Positions 4,801 to 11,036 of a stretch of DNA of 11,337 nt are shown here, in pieces. The notes beneath the pieces are model-generated. The model did no database searches, was not told where the DNA came from, and saw only the letters and a program-made list of their open reading frames with translations. This stretch comes from Chrysochromulina parva. Its lineage: Eukaryota; Haptophyta; Prymnesiales; Chrysochromulinaceae. The DNA lies in the NCBI GenBank assembly GCA_002887195.1, contig PJAB01001944.1:1-11337 (forward strand), in the 5' to 3' direction. The position numbers were made by a program, and so were the translations under genes. Numbering within the stretch: the first letter of the stretch is position 1; the number at the start of each line of letters is the position of its first letter.

Positions 4801-7567
4801 GGAGCACTCAGGGGCTGATGAGGGGAGCACTCAGGGGCTGATGAGGGGAGCAATCAGCGGCATGGCCCCGTGGTGGGCGCGTACCTCCGCTTGATGGCAG
4901 CCCGGAGGCAGGCCGGCAAGCGAGACCTTGACATCGAAGCCTTTGCCCTCGTGCACCAGAGGTAGAGAGGGAGCGCAACTCACCCAAGCCGCTGAGGGCG
5001 TGAGCGTTGCGGTGACATCGAGCGCCACGCGCGCCGTGTTGGTCTCGTCCTCATGGAGCACCGGCTTGATGAAGGCGGAGGAGACGACCTCGGGAGCCCG
5101 TGTGTGCTGTGCTTCACGTAGGTAGAGTCCACGCCCGACGCCAGTGCCCGATGCAGCGCCATTGCCGCAAGTGGCCGCGGTCACAACGAAGCGCACGTCG
5201 GCGAGCGGTTCGTCCTTGTGCGCCACCAACCAAGCCATGGCCGCGGGCACATCGAGAAGCCCCCGCCCGAGGGCCCACCGATCGATCGTGGCGCCCGTGG
5301 CGTTTGGCGTGGCCACGGCAGTCGCTTCGATGGCCATGCGAATGCGCCGGGGAGACCACTTAGCACCGCGCGCGAGCAGAGCGGAGAGGAGCAGGGTGAT
5401 GCCGCCGCATGCATTGGGAGCCGCCATGCTCGTTCCGTTCATGAGCTGACGGTTGCTGCATTTCCGGGGTGGGGTAGAGGGGCTCGTCATTCTCTCAGGA
5501 TCCGAGGGTCCACGAAGGCAATCAGGGGCAATCAGAGGCCCTCGTGCACGCACTTGAGGGTCCAAGTAGGCACGGGCGCAATGGCGCCCCCCGGCGCCGA
5601 CACGCTCACAAGCTCGGCCCCGTCCGCGGTCGGTCCGCGAGACGACCACGTGTATTGCAGGTCGGCCGCCATCTTGGAGCGTAGCGAGTACTGCGGCTGT
5701 CCCATCTGTGATGAGACGAAGGCTCCGACTGCAATCGAGCAGCCCGAGGTACCTGATGAGGGGCGCAATCAGACGCAATCATACGCAATCAGACGCAATC
5801 AAGATGCAATCAAGGAGCATGGGCAGGTACCTGATGAGGGGTGCAATCAGCAATCAGTGGTGGCAATTGGAAGTACTCGGCGCTACTCAGCGGCAATCGG
5901 AAGCCAACAAGACTCCAACCAAATGCAATCAAAACACCATCAAGCTGCGATCAAGACGCAATCGAGGCGCAATCAAGGCGCACTCAAGACGCCGTCAAGA
6001 CGCAATTACGATGCAATCACGTACCCGGCGCGCCACCCGTCGTGAGCGCGGGTCCATTGTTTCCCGCCGAGGTGACAAAGATCACGCCGTGCTTATCCAC
6101 AGCGCGCTGGCACATCTCCGTGAAGCGGCCGGTGTTGTCCAGGTTGGCATACTCGCCAAACGAAAGGTTGATGATGTGTACGCCTGCCCCAGAGCGCGCA
6201 CAGGGGAGGAATCAAGAAGAAAGGCATGCGACAAGGAGTAATCAAGGATTAATCAAGGAGTAATCAAGAAGTAATCAATTAGTAATCAAGAAGAAAGGCA
6301 TGCGACAAGGAGTAATCAAGGAGTAATCAAAGAGTAATCAAGAAGTAATCAAGTAGTAATCAAGAAGAAAGGCATGCGACAAGGAGCGCTCCTCAGCGGC
6401 CCTCAGCGGCCCTCAGCGGCCCTCAGCGGCCATCATTGGGTGATCCATGCTCATCAGCGCTCATCATCGCACCGCGCTCGATGGCCACACCCAGAGCCCG
6501 CACGAGCGCCGTCCCAGTCTCCATAGAGCCGAGTCGCGTGTCACCAATCTTGATCCCGATAATCTGGCAGCCGGGAGCGATGCCGTTGAGCTCGGGCTTG
6601 TCGGGGTAGTGTGCGCCGATGATGCCGGCCACGTGGGTGCCGTGTGCGCCCGCGTCGCAGGTGATCATTACGCGATTGCCGCCATCGAAGACGTCGACAG
6701 TGTAGTTGAGCATCGAGATCGGGTCGAGCGTGCCGTACCTGTTGAAGCAGGCCACCCGTGATCATCAATCGCAATCAAAGACTATCAGGGAGCCGGCCGA
6801 GATCGGGTTGACCGCGGAAGGGCTCAATCACATGCGATTGGTGACGCAATCAGTCGCAATCAGTCGCAATCAATTGCAATCAGGGATGCGGACCGATGGC
6901 CGATGCGGAAGGGTTCAAGAAGCACACAACTGGCGAGGTCACCCTGCTCGGAGGTGTCGACGCACACATGCCAGCTCCCCGTGCCGTCAACATACGTGAG
7001 CACGTCGTACAGAGGCCCTGGGTCCTCGTACTCGGCCTCGAGCTTCTCGAGGAGTGAGACGCGAGATTTCATCTCGTCCGACCAGCGCTTGTCCTTCTTC
7101 TTCTCGTCCGTGAGCATGGCCGCCTGGCTGGCGGCGACCGCGTCGCGCTGCGCAGCGTCGAGTGTCTTGCGCCGCTCCGTCTTGACGCGCCCCGCGAGCC
7201 CGCGCGGGTACAGCTCGAAGGCGTGCTTCAGGCCGAGGTGGTAGGCGCTGCCGTCATTCTTGGGCACCGGCCACGTGGGCGGGATCTTGAGCGTGCGGCC
7301 GGATAGGCCCTTGAGCGTACCATCGGCCGCTGGCATTGCGGCTGTCGAGGTGTCCACATCGCCAGCGCCCGTGCAATCGATCACGTCCACCATCTTCGGG
7401 CGGCCGTCCGGGCAAACCTGTAAGCCGGCAGCACCGGGGTCGACGCCGGTGTCAAAGACCGCCACGAGCACGCCGCGGCCGTCGCACTCGCCATGCTGGC
7501 GGAGGAAGGCAGTCGCGCCGATCTCTTCCTTGGGCATCTGGCGCATGAGCATGATCTCAGTCGTCAT
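1797..7567 (-). CDS. TPP2: Tripeptidyl peptidase II, ten exons, complete
   Basis: Giant cytosolic subtilisin-family serine protease that removes tripeptides from the N-termini of peptides released by the proteasome. Exons in transcript order: 7567-6894, 6738-6473, 6183-6025, 5752-5554, 5455-4885, 4769-4320, 4049-3765, 3505-3226, 3061-2349, 2228-1797. They total 4029 nt (1342 aa plus stop), with junction phases 2,1,1,2,0,0,0,1,0; the human protein is about 1250 aa. The catalytic residues are visible: Asp39 in VAVFDTGVD, His257 in GAHGTHVAG, oxyanion Asn355 in SAGNNGP and Ser442 in [13 protein letters not shown]. Further family blocks are [37 protein letters not shown] and the C-terminal LGWAHWA. 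A charged, Ala/Pro-rich linker lies in exon 9. I chose the start at 7567 because the first in-frame ATG leads directly into [11 protein letters not shown], as in homologues; the frame is open upstream but has no earlier ATG. The exon 1 donor (CG|GTCC) and exon 7 donor (GAG|GTCAAG) are weak matches to consensus but are forced by frame and homology. A NAGNAG acceptor before exon 10 could add one Gln. Confidence 0.93.
2229..2348 (-). repeat. TPP2 intron 9, degenerate 11-bp tandem repeat
   Basis: 120-bp phase-0 intron, AAG|GTGATG to GAGCAG|GCA. It is filled with degenerate copies of TGCCATCTGAG (period about 11), each carrying a CTGA or CGA core. The acceptor reads GAGCAG, so splicing could occur after either AG (NAGNAG), keeping frame. 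An AAGGACGAC string occurs both just before the donor and a few codons after the acceptor (KDDK and KDDQ), possibly another junction duplication but in Lys-rich sequence where chance is plausible. Confidence 0.75.
3062..3225 (-). repeat. TPP2 intron 8, 11-bp repeat array bounded by an exon-end duplication
   Basis: 164-bp phase-1 intron, ATCAG|GTGCGTGAG to GAGCAG|AC. The transcribed strand holds about ten degenerate copies of TATCTGATTGG/TGCATCTGAG. The last 34 bp of the intron (3062-3095) match the last 34 bp of exon 8 (3226-3259) at 26 of 34 positions, offset by exactly 164, the intron length. The copy ends at the same place relative to the splice junction, so the intron is bounded by two copies of one exon segment. 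Confidence 0.8.
3506..3764 (-). repeat. TPP2 intron 7, with repeats and an internal copy of the exon 7 end
   Basis: 259-bp phase-0 intron, GCGAG|GTCAAG to TTTCCCAG|TCG. The part next to the donor is a degenerate repeat of CCACGGATTTCCACTGATTG type. At 3661-3693 there is a 27-of-33 copy of the final 33 bp of exon 7 (3765-3797); read in the same frame it gives [11 protein letters not shown] against [11 protein letters not shown]. The remaining 155 nt contain a twofold ATGATTGCCACTGATG motif and a strong C/T tract before the acceptor. Confidence 0.8.
4050..4319 (-). repeat. TPP2 intron 6, with triplicated donor junction
   Basis: 270-bp phase-0 intron, GACGGAG|GTGATCGCAG to CTGCAAG|GTGAGT. The sequence around the donor is present three times: at the real junction (about 4309-4331), at 4268-4290 and at 4241-4260, each with GACGGAG followed by GTGATTGCAGC or a close variant. 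Between and after them run GATTGCAGCTGATTG repeats. Nearer the acceptor (4078-4170) is a different repeat of about 26 bp, alternating GTGGCC(A/T)TCA and GGTCATTAG on the plus strand. Confidence 0.8.
4770..4884 (-). repeat. TPP2 intron 5, four 23-bp acceptor-like modules
   Basis: 115-bp phase-0 intron, GCGGAG|GTACGC to CTCCTCAG|GTGTGC. From 4860 down to 4770 it consists of four units of about 23 bp. Read in the transcribed direction each unit has CTGATTGCT or CTGAGTGCT, then CCCCTC, then CAG, so each resembles a branch point, pyrimidine tract and AG. The real acceptor is the last unit, shortened by one base. Only about 24 bp at the donor side lies outside the array. Confidence 0.85.
5456..5553 (-). 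other. TPP2 intron 4
   Basis: 98-bp phase-2 intron, CTCAA|GTGCGTGCA to AATGCAG|CAAC, the shortest in the gene. It separates the WTL block from the RQLMNGTSM block holding the catalytic serine. It has only two copies of CTGATTGCC near the donor end, so it shows the shared core in its least amplified form. Confidence 0.85.
5753..6024 (-). repeat. TPP2 intron 3, CTGATTGCG array with duplicated acceptor
   Basis: 272-bp phase-1 intron, CCGG|GTACGTGATTG to CTCATCAG|GTACC. It is dense in TGATTGCGTC/TGATTGCGCC-type units of about 10-11 bp. The acceptor region (5747-5772) recurs at 5825-5850 with 25 of 26 identical bases, including CTCATCAG and GTACC after it. The motif CTGATTGC-N-CCCCTCATCAG is the same acceptor-like module that makes up intron 5. 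Use of the upstream copy would lengthen exon 4 by 78 nt. Confidence 0.8.
6184..6472 (-). repeat. TPP2 intron 2, 74-bp higher-order repeat plus 10-bp repeat
   Basis: 289-bp phase-1 intron, GCGCG|GTGCGATGATG to GGGGCAG|GC. Plus-strand positions 6210 to about 6386 hold a higher-order repeat of period 74: an AGAAAGGCATGCGACAAGGAG block occurs three times (starting near 6216, 6290 and 6364), separated by about five copies of a 14-15-bp GAGTAATCAAG unit (TTGATTAC on the transcribed strand). Next to it, at about 6388-6431, is a period-10 CCTCAGCGGC repeat of about four copies. Confidence 0.8.
6739..6893 (-). repeat. TPP2 intron 1, with CTGATTGCGA repeats
   Basis: 155-bp phase-2 intron, CATCG|GTCCGC to CAACAG|GTACGG. 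The donor-proximal part contains four or five copies of a TGATTGC(G/A)A unit of about 10-11 bp; further single copies of the core lie closer to the acceptor. The donor is a poor consensus match, but it is the only GT here that keeps frame and joins the FRIGHR and [12 protein letters not shown] blocks as in homologues. Confidence 0.7.
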
Positions 7568-7872
7568 GTGTTTGACGAGCGTCGCGCGATGAGATACCAC
7601 ATGGTACTCGGCCTGGCTCGTCGGTGCTCGCGTTCGTCGCAGAGATGAAATCCAAGAGTCCCACCCACATCACACCCCTCTCTAATCGAACAAAGGTTCC
7701 TCCTATAGTCCCTCAACGGCTCCTTCCGGAGCCCCCGAAGAGAACATTAAGTTTCCAGAATGCGTTTCAAGTCTTCTTCTTCGGTTCGCGCGATCGACTC
7801 CTCTGGTCGGCTAAGTGCCTCGGCCCCATCGGAAGGCTCACATCCAGAGCTCCCTCGTGCTTGGAAGGCATT
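7568..7872. promoter_or_regulatory. Head-to-head spacer, candidate bidirectional promoter
   Basis: About 300 bp lie between the TPP2 start (7567, minus) and the preferred start of the plus-strand ORF (7873). If both genes are real, this must hold both 5' UTRs and promoters. I see no clear TATA box. In-frame extensions exist in both directions (plus-strand ATG at 7645; minus-strand open frame to about 7668 without ATG), so the true spacer may be shorter. Confidence 0.3.
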
Positions 7873-8340
7873 ATGGGCGCCGGCGGCACACTCAACTTTG
7901 CGATCGCCACAGCAACGTACCGCGAACAACTGAAAAAAGAGATGAAGCTCATCGGCGAGCCGCCCTCGAGGTTCAGGCCGGTAAATGCTTTAACTCCGCG
8001 GCCGATGACCAGCATTGAAGAGGTTGTCGCACAGCGGCGGCAGAACTTGAGTTCACGCGCCACAGCGACGCTGCTATCGCCGAGGCAGCCGGCTCTGGAC
8101 TCGCTTTCGCCGCGGCGCGCGTCCGATTCGACGCCTTACAGCACACCCCTCGTTGCGCAAGGTGGCCTTGGCTGGTCCCTCGTTGGCCAGGCCACGCCAG
8201 GCAAAAGTCTTGGCTACGTCGCGCCTCCGCTCTTATTCTTGAGGCTTCCGATTGTCGCTTCGGGTACTAACTGCGCGATGCCTCTGGTGCCGTATGAGCT
8301 GGCCACGATGAACCGGGTATACGGACTGCGCTCGTACTAG
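7873..8340 (+). CDS. Hypothetical protein, about 155 aa
   Basis: The open frame ends at TAG 8338-8340. I prefer the ATG at 7873 because its context is strong (A at -3, G at +4) and the coding-like part starts there; an upstream in-frame ATG at 7645 would give 231 aa. The N-terminal third contains a charged helix-like stretch (YREQLKKEMKLIGEP) followed by MTSIEEVVAQRRQNLSSRAT. The middle is Ser/Pro/Arg-rich and the end is Gly/Leu-rich (LGYVAPPLLFLRLP). No signal peptide, clear membrane segment or known family motif is seen. It converges on IMPDH and is the only plus-strand gene candidate in the window. Its 3' part may be spliced differently. Function unknown. Confidence 0.4.
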   Translation: MGAGGTLNFAIATATYREQLKKEMKLIGEPPSRFRPVNALTPRPMTSIEEVVAQRRQNLSSRATATLLSPRQPALDSLSPRRASDSTPYSTPLVAQGGLGWSLVGQATPGKSLGYVAPPLLFLRLPIVASGTNCAMPLVPYELATMNRVYGLRSY

Positions 8341-8398
8341 ACTCTAGAGTGAAAAGTCTTGACGTAAGAGTAGGGCGCGTGCAACGATGATCCGTACT

Positions 8399-8664
8399 GT
8401 ACATTATTTGGTTACATGGTTGTATGGTTTTCTCGATCGGATGAGTTCACAGTTCAGCTGCCTCACTTGCCGCGCCAAACTCCTGTCGTGTGTGAGTCCA
8501 CCCTCATGTGCGTCATGAGACATGACGCTCTCGAGCCATGTCTCGAGCGCGTCATGAGACATGACGCTCTCGAGCCATGTCTCGAGCGCAACCGCGCACG
8601 TCTAGCTGAACTGTGAACTCATCCGATCGAGAAAACCATACAACCATGTAACCAAATAATGTAC
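8399..8664. mobile_element. MITE/foldback-like element: perfect 61-bp inverted repeat around a 144-bp centre
   Basis: Positions 8399-8459 and 8604-8664 are exact reverse complements over 61 bp, beginning GTACATTATTTGG and ending its complement. The arms are clearly more AT-rich than the surroundings. The centre contains two exact 39-bp tandem copies (8511-8549 and 8550-8588), each with its own small palindromes (CGTCATG-AGA-CATGACG, and CTCGAG repeats). I find no transposase frame and no convincing target-site duplication (flanks CCGTACT and TAATACT). Miniature inverted-repeat or foldback elements look like this; a structured 3'-end or small-RNA hairpin is the alternative. Confidence 0.65.
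8511..8588. repeat. Two exact 39-bp tandem copies within the foldback centre
   Basis: The unit begins CGTCATGAGACATGACG and ends CATGTCTCGAGCG. Both copies are identical. Each holds a perfect 7-bp inverted repeat with a 3-nt loop, and GAGACATG pairs with CATGTCTC further on, so the loop region of the large hairpin can itself fold. Confidence 0.9.
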
Positions 8665-8948
8665 TAATACTATTCGCCTGATACAAGCGCGAACAAATCC
8701 GGATTAAAATCAAAGCCGAGCCGGCCCCCAGCGACACGTTCGCACGGGTCAACAAGATGCACAGACGACGGACATGGGACCACTTGTTCGTAGATGCCAA
8801 CGTCACGCCCACCCGACCGTCACACGGCCGTGAATCCGTGATGTTGCTGCTCACGCTCGCCTAGCCTTCCTTCTCACAGCAGCAGCCTCCATGATGAAAC
8901 GTCGGCACTATTACGGGCGCGGGCGTTCGTCGCCCTCTCAAGCGCGGC

Positions 8949-10670
8949 TCAGCCAAAGTCCTTGCGCTGGTACGAGTGCAGGTCGTGCACGGCGCCCTCG
9001 GACTGCGCCGAGGCGGTGCGCAGCTCGAAGCGCAGGCTGCCGTCGTACACAGCCTCGAAGAGGTCCTTGACTGACCGAACTCCCATGTCCTGCAGCGAGT
9101 GCTTGAGGCCAGTCGTGAGGTAGGGCAGATAGCGCGAGAGCGAGCCTTTGTCCACCACAGAGCCCGAGACGCCCTGCGCCACGCGCACCGCCGCCTGCTC
9201 CGAAAAGTAACGGTCGGCCGAGCCGCCCTTGGACTGCATCGCGTCGATCGAGCCCATGCCCCGGTAGTGCTTGAGGCGCACGCCGTCCTTGTAAAAGTAG
9301 TCGCCGGGGGCCTCCTCGGTGCCCGCGAGCAGCGAGCCCATCATCACGCACGAGGCACCGCACGCGAGCGCCTTGGCGATCTTGCCGATATTCGAGATGC
9401 CGCCATCCGCCCAGCACGGGACGCCGTGCTCACGAGCGTACTTGCTCACGTGGTACACGGAGGTCGCCTGCGGCCGGCCGACGGCCATGACCTCCTGGGT
9501 GGTGCAGATGGAGCCGGAACCCATTCCAATGCGCAGGCCGTCCACGCCCCATTCGATGAGGTTCTTTGCCTGCGCGACGCACACCACGTTGCCGCCAACT
9601 ACCTGAAGGGAAGGGTACGCACTCTTCAGATGGCGAATCATCTCCATCTGGTACGTCGAGTTTCCTTGCGACGAGTCGATGACGATCACATCGACGCCCG
9701 CCTCGACGAGCGCCGCGGCGCGCGCCTTGTCCTCTGGGCGCGTGTGAATCGACGCGCCCACCAGCAGCCGTTTGCCTGCATCTTTGGACGCGAGCGGGAA
9801 GTCACGATTCTTGCGCAGGTCTTTACGGCTGATGGCGGCTACCAGGCAGCCATTCTTGTCGACGACGGGGAGCTTGCCCTTTTTCGAGTTCTTCAGGATC
9901 GTGTTCGCCTCCTCGAGCGTGCACCCCTGCGTCGCGGTGACTACCTCCTTGGTCATCACCTCCGACACGAGCGTCGACCGGTCCTTGATGAAGTCGTGAT
10001 CGCGCGTGGTCACGATCCCCACGAGCTTCGACTTGAGCTTGCCGTCCTCGGTCACCGGGCAGCCCGAGAAGCCGTGCCTGCGCGCGCGCCGAGAGCGGAG
10101 GGTCAGAGCCAGTCGCGGAAGGGTGTGGGACGGGCGCGCAGCAAGGCGGCGAGCACGCAGCAGCTGGCGGTGGGCGCAGCTGGCGGTGGCAGCGGCTATG
10201 ACGCGGAGACCAGCCGGCGGTGCGCACTTGAACTTGATCTCGTCGAGGTACTCGAGCGTGGTCTGGGGCGATACGGTGAAAGGGTCGAGGATGAAGCCGT
10301 TCTCGAAGCGCTTCACACGCCGCACGTGGTCGCACTGCTCCTCGACGGTGTTGTTGCAGTGGACGATGCCGAGGCCGCCGTAGAGGGCCATGTGGATGGC
10401 CATCTGCGCCTCGGTGACAGTATCCATTGGGCTCGAGATGAAGGGCATGTTGAGCGTGATGGTTTTCGTTGCCTGGCTGCGCAGGGTCACGTTGGCTGCA
10501 TCGAAGGAGATGTAGCCCGGAAGAATGATGTAGTCCTGGTATGTGTACCCATTGCTTTTGGAGAAGAGCTCCTCGGCGCTGAGACCGTCCTCCTGCTCGA
10601 GCCTCTTGCCCTCGATTATGCTGTCAGGGGTGTCGCCCTTGACGCGCTTGGCGGGAGGCGGCATCGCCAT
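8949..10670 (-). CDS. IMPDH: Inosine-5'-monophosphate dehydrogenase, two exons
   Basis: Cytosolic enzyme that oxidises IMP to XMP with NAD+, the committed and rate-limiting step of GMP synthesis. Exons are 10670-10228 and 10077-8949, giving 523 aa (human enzymes 514 aa). N-terminal barrel blocks include [13 protein letters not shown] and [14 protein letters not shown]. Two CBS (Bateman) repeats span about residues 125-245 ([30 protein letters not shown]); these bind adenine and guanine nucleotides in the family. The catalytic loop [10 protein letters not shown] places the active Cys at 339; WADGGI holds the IMP-phosphate-site Asp372, and the mobile-flap Arg-Tyr pair is R437-Y438 in ADRYFSE. 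The ATG at 10670 has A at -3 and G at +4; a second ATG two codons later is possible. The C-terminus is SYQRKDFG. The intron has no stop codon in frame, so the unspliced frame is also open. Confidence 0.96.
   Translation of the reverse strand: MAMPPPAKRVKGDTPDSIIEGKRLEQEDGLSAEELFSKSNGYTYQDYIILPGYISFDAANVTLRSQATKTITLNMPFISSPMDTVTEAQMAIHMALYGGLGIVHCNNTVEEQCDHVRRVKRFENGFILDPFTVSPQTTLEYLDEIKFKCAPPAGLRVIAAATASCAHRQLLRARRLAARPSHTLPRLALTLRSRRARRHGFSGCPVTEDGKLKSKLVGIVTTRDHDFIKDRSTLVSEVMTKEVVTATQGCTLEEANTILKNSKKGKLPVVDKNGCLVAAISRKDLRKNRDFPLASKDAGKRLLVGASIHTRPEDKARAAALVEAGVDVIVIDSSQGNSTYQMEMIRHLKSAYPSLQVVGGNVVCVAQAKNLIEWGVDGLRIGMGSGSICTTQEVMAVGRPQATSVYHVSKYAREHGVPCWADGGISNIGKIAKALACGASCVMMGSLLAGTEEAPGDYFYKDGVRLKHYRGMGSIDAMQSKGGSADRYFSEQAAVRVAQGVSGSVVDKGSLSRYLPYLTTGLKHSLQDMGVRSVKDLFEAVYDGSLRFELRTASAQSEGAVHDLHSYQRKDFG
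10078..10227 (-). other. IMPDH intron, 150 bp, stop-free and a multiple of three
   Basis: Phase-2 intron, TTCAA|GTGCGC to GCGCGCAG|GCAC. The intron call rests on homology: without it, 50 extra Arg/Ala-rich residues interrupt the first CBS domain between IKFK and [11 protein letters not shown], where other IMPDHs run straight through. A classic CTGAC branch-point-like site followed by a C/T tract precedes the acceptor. It has a small repeat (CACCGCCAGCTG twice) but none of the TGATTG repeats of the TPP2 introns. Confidence 0.85.
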
Positions 10671-11036
10671 GATTGACGGAAGGCAGGCACGTCGACCGGC
10701 GTCGCGTTTCCCTCCAGAAAACTCGTCTAGGAAATTCTAGGGTTTTGAAACTGAGCTACATCTCCCGGGACCGGCTCGGCGTACAAGTACAAATAAATAC
10801 GATGAACACTTGTGCGCACGAACCCGGTGATGTCGACGTGTCGGCCGGACGACTCCGCCTTTTCGCGCGGGCCACGGCGTCGTCATTCCGTCCTCGCCGA
10901 CACACACCTCGCCTAAGGGCCTAACGCGTGACAAGCATGATCTGTACGAGGCCGCGTGGCATCGCATCCCAGGGGGGGGGCGGGGAACACAGGGGGGGGC
11001 GGGGAACACTGTCGTTCTACTACAATAGAACCCCTC
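10671..11036. promoter_or_regulatory. IMPDH upstream region and 3' flank of the PSMD5-like gene
   Basis: 366 bp between the IMPDH start and the stop of the next minus-strand gene. It should contain the IMPDH promoter and 5' UTR and the neighbour's 3' UTR. The only distinct structure is a near-exact duplication at 10971-11009 of a 19-20-bp unit (a run of eight or nine G, then CGGGGAACAC). On the minus strand these are C runs. No TATA box is evident. Confidence 0.4.

Larger units (their letters stand above)
8341..8948. other. Convergent 3' intergenic region
   Basis: This stretch lies between the stop of the plus-strand ORF and the stop of IMPDH on the minus strand, so it should contain two 3' UTRs facing each other. 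Apart from the foldback repeat at 8399-8664 I see no gene in it. No obvious AATAAA stands out. Confidence 0.5.

Noticed and set aside
5753..6024. CRISPR-like array
   Set aside because: The units are about 10-11 bp, degenerate, without spacers of uniform length, and lie inside a spliced intron of a eukaryotic gene.
5218..6045. A 275-codon plus-strand frame
   Set aside because: It crosses TPP2 exons 3-5 and their introns; its second half merely translates the intron repeats (Asn/Gln/Arg-rich).
7758..7931. A 57-codon plus-strand frame starting MRFKSSSSVRAID
   Set aside because: It overlaps the preferred start of the 7873 ORF in another frame, has weak start context and no recognisable features; at most an upstream ORF.
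8416..8616. Short frames on both strands beginning MVVWFSRSDEFTVQL
   Set aside because: They arise because the inverted repeat presents the same sequence on both strands; neither continues into conserved coding sequence.
9099..10676. A 525-codon open frame on the plus strand opposite IMPDH
   Set aside because: It is antisense to a clearly conserved enzyme, Arg/Ala/His-rich, with no recognisable motif; long antisense frames are expected in GC-rich codon usage.
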